Shown in pieces: positions 7,011 through 15,136 of a DNA stretch of 19,474 bases (position 1 is its first letter; each line of letters starts with the position of its first letter). Source of the stretch: SIAJ01 sp036266155 (GTDB lineage Bacteria > Planctomycetota > Planctomycetia > Gemmatales > Gemmataceae). The stretch spans positions 1 through 19,474 of the forward strand of contig DATANR010000281.1 of NCBI GenBank assembly GCA_036266155.1, read 5' to 3'. A program made the position numbers and the translations under genes. The notes under the pieces were generated by a model, which saw only the letters and a program-made list of their open reading frames with translations, searched no databases and had not been told where the DNA came from.

Positions 7011-8861
7011 TTACTTATCCTTTTTCTTGGCAGGCGTCGACGGCTTGGACAAAGTCGCGGCCGGCCCGAGTGTGGTCGGCGCCGTGACCTTCGGCATCAC
7101 CGGCGCCGCGACGCTTCGCGGAACCGACGCCACACTCGGCGGTTTCGGAATGGTCACGGGCGGCTGCGGCGTCGGCGGCTTGAATGCTTGCGGGGCGATC
7201 GTGCGCGCCGCTGTCGGCGTATTGAGCTTCGCGCTCGGCGTTGGCAACACCGGCGTCTTGGGCACCGTGACCTTGGGCGCTGGCGTCTGCGTGTTCAAGG
7301 TCTTGGGCAATGTCTTCGGCGTGCCCGGCGATTGCAAACTGGGGTCGATGTTCGCCGGCTTGATCGCCGTGCCGCGCGGCTGGGTGATCGGCGGCTTCGG
7401 ATTGCCACGCGCCGCGGTGCCACCAGCACCCGGCAGCAAGTCGACCTTGGGATTCGCGCCAACGCTCGGACCCTTGGCGACTGACGTTTGCGACCGCGTA
7501 TTCGAAGGACGTGGCGGCGCCAGCGTCGCGGGATCGATCTTGGCGATCGAGTTCTTGGCGCCGACCGTCGATGTCGGCAGATCGAGTGTGGCCGAGCGCG
7601 GCGTTGCGGTGCGGCCACCGGCGCCCGGTCGAGCAGCGAGTTCCGTCTCGGTCTTGGCCCGGCGCAGAGCGGTCTCGTGGTTCGTCTGGGCCGTCTGAGC
7701 AAACTGTCGACGCGTCGCGTCGTTGACCGGCTGCAGGTTGTGCCGGCCAGATTTGGCGACGTCGTTGATGGACGACACCATCGTCACGTTGTTCAGGTTC
7801 GAGTTCTTGATCACCGTCGTGTTCTTGGTGATGTTGTTGATCACCGTCGTTTGCTGTACGAGGGTGGTCGGCGGACGCATGTAGTCGCCGCGATAACGGC
7901 CTGCGTACAGATTGGTGATCCCGCCACCGCCCCAGAAGGGATCGGACCGGAAGCCGCAACGATAATAGCTGAACATCGGGTCGTAGAAGCGGCCGAAGCC
8001 GATCCCGATCGACACGCCGACGTGGCCACACCAGGCGGTGAACCCGAGATTTACATACGATGGCGCGAAGTAATCGCCGAAGTAGTAAGCGCCGAACCCA
8101 CGTCGACAGAAGAACGCGCCGAACAAGCAGTCTTCACGAACGACATATGCCGGCGTGTACACGAAAGCCGGAGCGGTGTAAACGGCCGGCGCGATGTAAA
8201 CGGGTGCGAACAGCACGCCCCGATCGGCGAGGGGGTAATCCCAGTAGCCGTCGATGAATACATAACCAGCGGGCGTCCAGCGATAGTGCGCCGCCGTCCA
8301 AATCCAGTTCGGCCGATGCTCGCACCAGAAGCCCGGTCGCCAGACATAGCGCTCGCGATAGACCCAGGTGCCCGGCACGTAGACGTGCGCCTCGGACGGC
8401 GCGGGCGTCACCGGGCCAGCGTCATCGAGCGGCGCCGGCGGTTGTGGCAAATACTGAATCTCCGCCTTGGCGGCCGTCGCCGTGGACCAGAAGCCGCCGG
8501 TCCACTGCCAGCCGTCGCCCGCCTTGCGCCATGACCCCGGAACCCACGAACGGCCCGGCGGGGCATTGCGCCAGAAGCCGCTGACCCACAGGAAGTCCTT
8601 CTTATCGTCATCCCACGACCAGTAGCCCGACATCCACTGGATGTTGTCACCTTCGGGCTTTTGATCGGGTGGCAACTCTTCGATGGCCTTCGGCGGTTCC
8701 TTGGGAATCACCGGCGTCGGCTTCGGTTCGCGTTCACTCGGCTCGGCATACGCTTCGTGAACGGGGCCGCGCGCGAGCACTTCAACGTCGTCGGCCGCAA
8801 TGGCCGACGCGGAAAGCCAGCCCACCAAGCCGAGCGCGAGCAAGCTCAGTCGGAAAGTCAT
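7011..8861 (-). CDS. Secreted YXWGXW-type W/Y-rich repeat protein with long Pro/Thr/Ala-rich tail
   Basis: 616 aa from the ATG at 8861. The frame is open for 40 codons upstream, but the signal peptide begins at this ATG (MTFRLSLLALGLVGWLSASAIA, probable cleavage A22/A23), which settles the start. Residues 70-210 carry repeated aromatic units such as MSGYWSW, VSGFWR, VPGSWR, TGGFWS, VPGTWVY, RPGFWC and IDGYW. This resembles the YXWGXW repeat proteins common in planctomycetes. Residues 215-310 are Tyr/Phe/Gly-rich, with four cysteines at 245, 252, 278 and 302. Residues 330-362 are an Asn/Thr/Val-rich strand-like stretch. About 410-616 is a Pro/Thr/Ala/Lys-rich, probably disordered tail ending AKKKDK. 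The function is unknown; an extracellular or cell-wall role is inferred from the signal peptide. It is convergent with the MurNAc operon. Plus-strand ORFs here are shadows. Confidence 0.85.
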   Translation of the reverse strand: MTFRLSLLALGLVGWLSASAIAADDVEVLARGPVHEAYAEPSEREPKPTPVIPKEPPKAIEELPPDQKPEGDNIQWMSGYWSWDDDKKDFLWVSGFWRNAPPGRSWVPGSWRKAGDGWQWTGGFWSTATAAKAEIQYLPQPPAPLDDAGPVTPAPSEAHVYVPGTWVYRERYVWRPGFWCEHRPNWIWTAAHYRWTPAGYVFIDGYWDYPLADRGVLFAPVYIAPAVYTAPAFVYTPAYVVREDCLFGAFFCRRGFGAYYFGDYFAPSYVNLGFTAWCGHVGVSIGIGFGRFYDPMFSYYRCGFRSDPFWGGGGITNLYAGRYRGDYMRPPTTLVQQTTVINNITKNTTVIKNSNLNNVTMVSSINDVAKSGRHNLQPVNDATRRQFAQTAQTNHETALRRAKTETELAARPGAGGRTATPRSATLDLPTSTVGAKNSIAKIDPATLAPPRPSNTRSQTSVAKGPSVGANPKVDLLPGAGGTAARGNPKPPITQPRGTAIKPANIDPSLQSPGTPKTLPKTLNTQTPAPKVTVPKTPVLPTPSAKLNTPTAARTIAPQAFKPPTPQPPVTIPKPPSVASVPRSVAAPVMPKVTAPTTLGPAATLSKPSTPAKKKDK

Positions 8862-9032
8862 GGCAATGTGTCCTTGAGAGTCAATTTGGGGAGGGCACAA
8901 ATTTAACGGCCATCCTGGGCGGTCTTGCGCTTTAGGCAAGCAAACGAAGCGCCGAACTCGTGGCGGACGAGGTGGGCGCACCAGTTGTACCGAAGCGATG
9001 GCCCGATTGCAATCGCGACGTGTCGGCGGAAG

Positions 9033-9311
9033 TCAAGCGGATAGGAGTTCTTCGTCCGCGTCGACCGTCCATTCACGCAGACTCAACAAGTAATTGAGGA
9101 GAGCGTAAACCATTGCCGCGCAGAGGATACCGACCATCACGGCCGGGGGAATGGGAATCCACGCGGCCAGGACGCCCCAAAAGACCGGGGCCGGGAGCGA
9201 CAGGGTCCAGAAGCCGGCGTCCAAATCTCGGGCCCTAACGGGTCGGTGACTAGAGAAGGAAGTCTCCGAACTATACCAGATGTTCCGGTTAGGAGGCACG
9301 TCCGGCCCCAA
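9033..9311 (-). CDS. Small hypothetical membrane protein (start uncertain)
   Basis: The frame gives at most 92 aa from a TTG at 9311; GTG at 9299 is another possible start. No strong ribosome site decides between them. The C-terminal half looks like protein: hydrophobic residues about 39-77 with two helices around a PIPP turn (FWGVLAAWIPIPPAV, then MVGILCAAMVYALLNYLL), followed by a charged tail REWTVDADEELLSA. The N-terminal part is less convincing and the true start may be further in. It lies 77 bases downstream of the zinc-ribbon gene on the same strand, so the two may be one transcript. No family recognised. If it is not a gene, 8862-9388 is a 527-base gap. Confidence 0.42.
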   Translation of the reverse strand: MGPDVPPNRNIWYSSETSFSSHRPVRARDLDAGFWTLSLPAPVFWGVLAAWIPIPPAVMVGILCAAMVYALLNYLLSLREWTVDADEELLSA

Positions 9312-9388
9312 AAATGTGCATGCCGCGGATCGCGACGCACGGACAGACCCAACAAGCGATTCGCCACGGTCCTCATTCTCCCAGGCAG

Positions 9389-9580
9389 TTAGTCGTCATC
9401 GAGCGATTGATCCATTCGTCCTTCGCACACTTGGCAGATCGTGAACGCGCACCGCATGCAGCGGCCCATCGACTTCACGTCGACAAGTTTTCCGCCACAT
9501 ACTGGACAGCCATTCTCGGAATTGGAGACCACGCAAACCACCGGCGATTCGTAACGGCTTGGCGACAGTTGAGGTTGCAT
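9389..9580 (-). CDS. Small zinc-ribbon protein
   Basis: 63 aa. Three CxxC pairs are visible: C25-P-V-C28, C41-M-R-C44 and C49-Q-V-C52. The first two form a zinc-ribbon spacing (C-x2-C-x12-C-x2-C), and the tail is acidic (SLDDD). The ATG at 9580 is preceded by a G-rich GGGGGAT ribosome-like site, and a TTGACA box lies about 65 bases upstream, so the gene seems to have its own signals. No enzyme domain fits in this length. A metal-binding or protein/nucleic-acid-binding role is inferred from the cysteines only. It sits between CutC and a small membrane ORF, all on the minus strand. Confidence 0.65.
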   Translation of the reverse strand: MQPQLSPSRYESPVVCVVSNSENGCPVCGGKLVDVKSMGRCMRCAFTICQVCEGRMDQSLDDD

Positions 9581-9619
9581 GGGATCCCCCGCAATTCCCG
9601 ACCCGAATTAGTGGTTATT

Positions 9620-9650
9620 TGTATAGTAATCGCTCCGAGGGTTTTGTCAA
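9620..9650 (-). promoter_or_regulatory. Candidate promoter for the zinc-ribbon gene
   Basis: On the minus strand a perfect TTGACA (9650-9645) is followed by either TACTAT (9628-9623, spacer 16) or TATACA (9625-9620, spacer 19). The stretch is AT-rich compared with its surroundings. It lies in the 81-base gap between the end of cutC and the zinc-ribbon ATG at 9580. This suggests the small gene is transcribed independently of cutC. Confidence 0.5.
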
Positions 9651-9661
9651 TTCCGTGCTTT

Positions 9662-10408
9662 TCAATCAATCGCATCGATTGCCATTCGTAGCCCAACGAG
9701 CGCCTCCACGTCGATCGCGGCATAGCTTCCTTCACCCGAATCCGTCGAACCAAAATGAACTTGCGGCCGATGAAGGACCGAGTTGTCGTTGCGAACGCCG
9801 CGTGCCGAGGCGTGAATTTGGCGGCAGCCGGTGCGCGCGATTAATGCCGCGACGTTGTTTCGGTTGATTCCCGCCGCCGGCAGAATCTCGATCCGCCCCG
9901 CAAAGCGCTCAACAAGTTCGGCGATCAGCCCGGCGCCCTCTGCCGCACTTGCTTGCTGGCCGCTCGTCATGACGCGAGTGAACCCAAGGTCAATCAAGAC
10001 TTCCAACGCTTCGAACGGGTCCGGCGTCACGTCAAATGCTCGATGGAAGACGGCGTCGCCCTGCTTGCAGGTTTCACGAAGGATTCGACACCGCCGCCGA
10101 TCGACTTCACCGTTTGGCGTCAGGCAACCGAACGCAAGTCCGTCGACCGCGTGGCCGATCATCCATTCGGCATCGCGGCGCATCACTTCGAATTCGGCTT
10201 CGGAATAGCAGAACCCGCCGGGCCGCGGGCGAATCATGACAATCAGCGGCAACCGCACACGCGGCTCCACTTGCATCACAAGACCGGCCGATGGCGTCAG
10301 CCCGCCGAGTTCCAGGGCGCTATTCAACTCCAGCCGATCTGCCCTGCCGGCCGCTACGGTCAAGGCGTCATCGAGCGATGCGACACAGACTTCCAGCAAG
10401 ATTGACAT
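9662..10408 (-). CDS. cutC: CutC family protein
   Basis: 248 aa from the ATG at 10408, the same length as E. coli CutC. The frame stays open 54 bases upstream, but the family N-terminus (MSILLEVCVASLDDA) starts here. Conserved segments are ADRLELNSALELGGLTPSAG, VMIRPRPGGFCYSEAE, DGLAFGCLTPNGEVD, FHRAFDVTPDP, RVMTSGQQASAAEG and the late IHASAR. The fold is a cytoplasmic TIM barrel. The family was named for a role in copper homeostasis in E. coli, but that role has been disputed and the biochemical activity is not firmly known, so only the family name is safe. It is divergent from the beta-lactamase/VanX fusion, with a 67-base shared upstream region. Confidence 0.9.
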   Translation of the reverse strand: MSILLEVCVASLDDALTVAAGRADRLELNSALELGGLTPSAGLVMQVEPRVRLPLIVMIRPRPGGFCYSEAEFEVMRRDAEWMIGHAVDGLAFGCLTPNGEVDRRRCRILRETCKQGDAVFHRAFDVTPDPFEALEVLIDLGFTRVMTSGQQASAAEGAGLIAELVERFAGRIEILPAAGINRNNVAALIARTGCRQIHASARGVRNDNSVLHRPQVHFGSTDSGEGSYAAIDVEALVGLRMAIDAID

Positions 10409-10475
10409 TCCACGGTCTGCTTTGGACGTCGCTTCTCGAATCGGATATACCCAAACGAGCAACCGGAGTCACTCG

Positions 10476-12797
10476 ATGTTACGAAGCTCGTTACTGTTCG
10501 CACTGCTTCTGCCGCTCACGGCCGCTGCCGAGCCGGCCGCCAAATATGCCGAGGCGATCAAGTCGCTCGAAACAATGATCGAGCGTGAACGTCAGGACGC
10601 CGGCATCCCTGGTCTTTCAATCGCGGTGGTCGAAGATCAGACCGTTTTGTGGTCGAAGGGGTTCGGGCATGCGAACCTCGCGAAGACGAAGGCCGCCTCC
10701 ACGGACACGGTCTATCGCGTCGGCTCGGTGTCGAAGCTGTTCACCGACATCGCGGTAATGCAACTGGTTGAGGAAGGCAAGCTCGATCTTGACGCGCCAG
10801 TGACCAAATACCTGCCGGAGTTCAAGCCGACCAATTCATTCGGCAAAGACATCACGTTAAGACAGCTGATGTCACATCGCTCCGGGCTTGTGCGCGAGCC
10901 GCCGGTCGGCAACTACTTCGATGCCGATCCGCCGTCGCTTGAGAAGACGGTTGCCAGCTTGAACGGTATTCCGCTCGTCTACGAACCCGGCACGAAGATC
11001 AAGTATTCGAACGCGGCCATCGCGGTCGTGGGCCGGGTGGTCGAGAGGGTTGACGGCCGGCCGTTCGCGAAGGCGGTCCGCGAACGCGTGCTTGTGCCGC
11101 TCGGCATGACGCACAGCGATTTCGAGCCGACCGCGGCCGTGAAAGCGCAACTCAGCGAAGCGCAGATGTGGACCTACCATGGCCGCGACTTCCCGGCTCC
11201 GACGTTCGAACTGGGCGAAGGCCCGGCTGGTTGCATGTATTCGACGGTGACCGACCTTGCTCGCTTCGCGAGCACGCTATTCGCCGACGGCAAGCCGGTG
11301 CTCAAGGCCGAATCGCTCCAAAAGATGCTGACACCGCAATTCGCCAAGCCGGACGCCAAGGACGGCTTCGGCCTCGGTTTCATGCTCGGCGAACTCGACG
11401 GCCAGAAGCGCATCGGCCACGGCGGAGCGATTTATGGTTTCTCGACCGAGTTAGCCATTCTCCCGGAGTCGAAGCTCGGCGTCATCGTCATCGCGAACAA
11501 GGACGTCGCCAACCGCGTGACGACGCGCATCGCCGACGTCGCCTTACGAACCCTCCTCGCGGCCAAGGCCGACAAGCCGTTGCCGACGTTCGCTGAATCC
11601 GGCCGGTTGCCCCGCGAACTCGCTCGCCGATTTGCCGGCAAGTACGGCGACGAATGGCCGCACAAGTTGATCGAAGCCGGCGGCAAGCTCTTTTACCTTC
11701 CGCCGAATGGCGGCTTCTTGGCAGAGGTGCGGAATTTGGGCGCCGATCTCGTGCTCTCTGGAATCCTGGGCAACGGCAAGCATCTGAAATGCGATGGGAC
11801 GATGCTATCGATCGACGGCAAATCGCATAAGCGCGTGCCGATCCCGACAGCATCGCCGGGTGATCCGCCACCGCACATCATGAATCTGATCGGCGAATAC
11901 GGCACCGATCACAACATCCTTTTCATCTTCGAGAAGGACGCGAAGCTCCACGCCCTCATTGAGTGGTTCTACCTCTACCCGCTCGAGGCTGAGGCCGAGA
12001 ACGTCTACCGCTTCCCAACCGACGGCGGGCTCTATCACGGCGAAAAGCTCGTCTTCAAGCGCGATGCGAACGGCAAGGGCATCGAAATCAATGCCGCCCA
12101 GGTGGTCTTCAAGCGGCGTCAACTCGATGGCGAAGATGGCCGCACATTCCGCATCAAGCCATTGCGGCCGGTCGAAGAAATTCGCAAGGAAGCGATGGTC
12201 GCCAAGCCGCCACTTGAGACCGGAGAATACCGCAAGGCGGATCTCGTCGAATTGACCTCGCTCGACTCGACGATCAAGACCGACTTGCGTTACGCGTCGG
12301 ACAACAACTTTCTCGGCACGCCGCTCTATCCGCCGACTGCGAAGGCGTACATGCAACGGCCGGCCGCCGAGGCGTTGGTTCGCGTCAATCGCGCGATCAA
12401 GAAAGACGGCTTCGGCCTCTTGGTTCACGACCCCTATCGGCCGTGGTATGTGACGAAGACGTTCTGGGAGGCGACGCCGGAGAAGATGCGCATGTTCGTC
12501 GCCGACCCGTCGAAGGGCTCACGGCACAATCGCGGCTGTGCGGTTGATTTGACGCTCTACGAACTCAAGACGGGTAAGCCGGTGATGATGGTGAGCGGCT
12601 ACGACGAGTTCTCGGATCGCGCGTATCCGAATTACTGGGGCGGAACGTCGCGGCAGCGCTGGCTGCGCGAATACTTGCGCCACGCGATGGAGGACGAAGG
12701 CTTCACGGTTTACGAAGCTGAATGGTGGCACTTCGATTTCAAGGACTGGAAAAGTTATCGGATTGGGAATCAATCATTCGAGGAGTTGGCGCGCTAA
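10476..12797 (+). CDS. Exported fusion: serine beta-lactamase-like domain + VanX-type D-Ala-D-Ala dipeptidase (M15D)
   Basis: 773 aa from the ATG at 10476, chosen because GGAG lies 7 bases upstream and a signal peptide follows (MLRSSLLFALLLPLTAAAEP). The frame is open 80 codons further upstream but carries no signal there and overlaps cutC. Residues 30-365 are a class C beta-lactamase/DD-peptidase-like domain with SxxK S84-V-S-K87, YxN Y177-S-N179 and HGG 315-317. Residues 375-580 are a middle beta-rich region like those following this domain in other serine hydrolases. Residues 588-773 are a VanX/DdpX dipeptidase. It has SRHNRGCAVD with zinc ligands H684 and D691, EWWH with catalytic E749 and zinc ligand H752, and R655 in DPYRP matching the transition-state arginine of VanX. 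All catalytic residues are present in both halves. Predicted substrates are peptides ending in D-Ala-D-Ala, or D-Ala-D-Ala itself, outside the cytoplasm. It is not evidence of vancomycin resistance. Confidence 0.88.
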   Translation: MLRSSLLFALLLPLTAAAEPAAKYAEAIKSLETMIERERQDAGIPGLSIAVVEDQTVLWSKGFGHANLAKTKAASTDTVYRVGSVSKLFTDIAVMQLVEEGKLDLDAPVTKYLPEFKPTNSFGKDITLRQLMSHRSGLVREPPVGNYFDADPPSLEKTVASLNGIPLVYEPGTKIKYSNAAIAVVGRVVERVDGRPFAKAVRERVLVPLGMTHSDFEPTAAVKAQLSEAQMWTYHGRDFPAPTFELGEGPAGCMYSTVTDLARFASTLFADGKPVLKAESLQKMLTPQFAKPDAKDGFGLGFMLGELDGQKRIGHGGAIYGFSTELAILPESKLGVIVIANKDVANRVTTRIADVALRTLLAAKADKPLPTFAESGRLPRELARRFAGKYGDEWPHKLIEAGGKLFYLPPNGGFLAEVRNLGADLVLSGILGNGKHLKCDGTMLSIDGKSHKRVPIPTASPGDPPPHIMNLIGEYGTDHNILFIFEKDAKLHALIEWFYLYPLEAEAENVYRFPTDGGLYHGEKLVFKRDANGKGIEINAAQVVFKRRQLDGEDGRTFRIKPLRPVEEIRKEAMVAKPPLETGEYRKADLVELTSLDSTIKTDLRYASDNNFLGTPLYPPTAKAYMQRPAAEALVRVNRAIKKDGFGLLVHDPYRPWYVTKTFWEATPEKMRMFVADPSKGSRHNRGCAVDLTLYELKTGKPVMMVSGYDEFSDRAYPNYWGGTSRQRWLREYLRHAMEDEGFTVYEAEWWHFDFKDWKSYRIGNQSFEELAR

Positions 12798-12808
12798 GTC
12801 GCAAGCGG

Positions 12809-15136
12809 CTAATCGAGCCCGGCGCCGAATTCTTCTTCCATTTCGATTGCCTGCGTCTCGGCCTTGGGAAGTTCGATCGCGCCCAGGGTCGCGGGGACCA
12901 CATTGACGCTCGGGCCCTGGCCGACCAACACATCCACGGCCTGGGCGCGCTGGATCGTCTCCTCAGTGCTTGTCGGATCCACGAGACGGCAGGCTTCGGT
13001 TAGTCGATTGGCCAGGTCACGTAAGAAACCCTGCCACTCTTCGCCCGGCATGTCGGGCGGCGTGAGTTGGGCGAACTCCTCGCAGAGCAGAATCAACCGC
13101 AGCAAATGCCGGAAGATGATGCCTTCTTGCTTCGTCAAGTCCTTGGTGCGCACGAACAGGTTGAAGTTGCCGTTGAAGTTCTGCAACAACTCGCCGGCCG
13201 CGAAGACCGAGAAGACCTCCAGGTCCGCGACCTCTGGCCGTTGCACTTCAAAGAACATCCGCAATTTCTCGGCAAACCACGGCTCCGGCTCCTCCTCTTC
13301 CCACGAATCTTCCTCCCCCTCCGCCGCTTGCGGCGTAGCGCTCAACAAACCTTTTTGTTCGAGCATGGGCCGAACCACCTCCGTCTCCAGCGACCCAGGC
13401 GGCACGCCCTTCGGCCGCACGTGCTTCAACAACGGCCGCGGCATCTCGAGCACGCTCTCGAACGCCTGCACGCGCTCGTCCCAATTCGCCTTGGCGAGCA
13501 CGTCGACGAGGAACGCTCCATAAATCGGGTGCACGCTACGGAAGCCGAGCAGGCGTGCAAGCGCCGGCGTCGGGTTCGCTTTCTCCGAGCGATAGTCCGC
13601 CGGATACTTCCCCTCCTCGTTCTTAATCGGCGTCGGCTCCAACGTCACATAGCCCGCGTCGTGGAGCGTGAGCAACATCTGCTCCATCTGCTTTTCGCCC
13701 GCAATGATTCGCGGCTCATCGAGCAGCCGTTTGCGAATCACGCCGCGGATCAGCGACACTTGTGGCGAAGCGTCCAACAGATACGCCAGCAACCGCCATG
13801 GCAACGGCCCCTTGCTGTATAACCGCCCCGGCGGCGCCGTCTTGAGCCGCTCGAAGCTCGCCTCATTCCAATATTGCCGTTGACTGTTGCGATCCGGCTT
13901 CTTGCGCTTCAGTTCCTTCTTCTTCTTGAGCAGGCCGGGGTCCTTTGTGTCCTCGGGAATTTGGTCAAACTTCTCCTTCCAGCGCAGAATGCGGACGTCG
14001 TCCTCGTGCGCTAGCGCATAGACAAATCCCTGCGTGTCGAACTGCGGCCGGCCGGCGCGCCCGAAAATCTGGTGCGCCGTGCTCGCTTCAATCAACTTCT
14101 CCTTGCCGAACGGCCCCTTCATCAGGCTCGTCATCACCACCGATCGCGCCGGCAAATTGATACCGGCTGCCAGCGTCTCGGTGCAGACGGCGACGCTGAG
14201 CAGTTTCTTCTCGAACAAATCTTCGACCGCGCGACGATAGAAGGGCAACAGCCCTGCGTGATGCACGCCGACTCCGCGACGCAGAATCTGTTTCAGCTTG
14301 GGCCCGACGCCGTTCGGCCACTCGTATTTGTCGACCTCAGCATTGAGCCGGGCCTTGTTCTCGGCCGGCAACACGTCGAGGCCCTTGAGCATCTCCGCGA
14401 CCGACCAACACTCGTCGCGATTGAAGCAGAACACCAGGGCCGGTGTCTTGCGCGTCGCCTCGTTGCCCTTCGCCGCGTCAACCAGGAACTCGCCGAGAAA
14501 TTGATCGGGCACGTACTGATACGTCAACGGCACCTTGCGCTCGGTCCCTTCGACCAATTCGACCTTGCGCCCGTGACAGCGATCGAGCCAGTTGACAAAC
14601 TCGGCCGCGTTGCCGACCGTGGCCGAGAGCAGAAGTAAGCGAATGTGCTTCGGCAACAGCGCGAGCGACAACTCCCAGACAATGCCACGTTCCAGATCGG
14701 CGAACGAATGGAACTCGTCCATCACGACCGCGGACACGCGAGAAAAGTCGAACCCGTCCGGATGCAGCAAGCGATTGAGCAGAATCTCGGCCACGACGAC
14801 GAGAATGCGTGCGTCCGGGTTCACCTTGCGATTGCCGGTGATGAGACCGATGTCATCGCGCGAAAAACCCCAGCGCTCGGCGGCGGCCTGCATCTCCTGA
14901 AATTTCTGGTCGGTTAATGCGATCAGGGGAGTCGTGTAATAGGCGACGCTGCCGGTGTGCAATGCCTCATACAAAGCGGCCTGAGCAATGAGCGTCTTGC
15001 CGGTGCCGGTCGGTGCACAAACGAGAACGCCCTGCTCCGCCGTGAACCACGCGAGGAGGGCCTCTTCCTGCACCGGATACGGCGGATACGGAAGCTGATC
15101 CAGGTAACCGGTGGCAAGTTCGTCGCGGGTGGGCAT
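12809..15136 (-). CDS. Ski2-like DExH-box helicase
   Basis: 775 aa. Superfamily 2 helicase motifs in order: Walker A APTGTGKT (41-48), TTPLIALTDQK (68-78), DEFH (140-143), SAT (171-173), then a second RecA domain with VGVHHAGLLPFYRR, TETLAAGINLPARSVV and QIFGRAGRPQFDTQG. The HHAGLLP and GRAGRP forms point to the Ski2/Mtr4/Hel308 group rather than RecQ or RecG. The C-terminal third has no obvious domain but contains an acidic patch (EGEEDSWEEEEPEPW). The substrate, RNA or DNA, cannot be told from sequence; RNA processing or repair is inference. The ATG at 15136 shares its A with the metF stop (TAATG), so translation is probably coupled. AAGGA lies about 12 bases upstream of the ATG, inside metF. 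It ends 11 bases from the convergent beta-lactamase/VanX stop, with no terminator visible. Confidence 0.88.
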   Translation of the reverse strand: MPTRDELATGYLDQLPYPPYPVQEEALLAWFTAEQGVLVCAPTGTGKTLIAQAALYEALHTGSVAYYTTPLIALTDQKFQEMQAAAERWGFSRDDIGLITGNRKVNPDARILVVVAEILLNRLLHPDGFDFSRVSAVVMDEFHSFADLERGIVWELSLALLPKHIRLLLLSATVGNAAEFVNWLDRCHGRKVELVEGTERKVPLTYQYVPDQFLGEFLVDAAKGNEATRKTPALVFCFNRDECWSVAEMLKGLDVLPAENKARLNAEVDKYEWPNGVGPKLKQILRRGVGVHHAGLLPFYRRAVEDLFEKKLLSVAVCTETLAAGINLPARSVVMTSLMKGPFGKEKLIEASTAHQIFGRAGRPQFDTQGFVYALAHEDDVRILRWKEKFDQIPEDTKDPGLLKKKKELKRKKPDRNSQRQYWNEASFERLKTAPPGRLYSKGPLPWRLLAYLLDASPQVSLIRGVIRKRLLDEPRIIAGEKQMEQMLLTLHDAGYVTLEPTPIKNEEGKYPADYRSEKANPTPALARLLGFRSVHPIYGAFLVDVLAKANWDERVQAFESVLEMPRPLLKHVRPKGVPPGSLETEVVRPMLEQKGLLSATPQAAEGEEDSWEEEEPEPWFAEKLRMFFEVQRPEVADLEVFSVFAAGELLQNFNGNFNLFVRTKDLTKQEGIIFRHLLRLILLCEEFAQLTPPDMPGEEWQGFLRDLANRLTEACRLVDPTSTEETIQRAQAVDVLVGQGPSVNVVPATLGAIELPKAETQAIEMEEEFGAGLD

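Noticed and set aside
6853..7698. 281-codon plus-strand ORF covering the end of murQ-kinase and the tail of the YXWGXW gene
   Set aside because: It overlaps two good genes, runs through the terminator hairpin, and its Gly/Val-rich product is the complement of the Pro/Thr/Ala tail.
7488..8534. 348-codon plus-strand ORF inside the YXWGXW gene
   Set aside because: It is antisense to a protein with a signal peptide and clear aromatic repeats. The product is Arg-rich and low in complexity, typical of a shadow frame.
10422..10451. Weak promoter-like pair TTGGAC and TATACC before the beta-lactamase/VanX gene
   Set aside because: Only the first three -35 positions and four -10 positions match, and the spacer is 18, so it is not strong enough to list.
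10476..12797. Reading the VanX domain as a vancomycin-resistance gene
   Set aside because: There are no vanH, vanA, vanR or vanS partners, and the domain is part of an exported fusion. True VanX acts in the cytoplasm.
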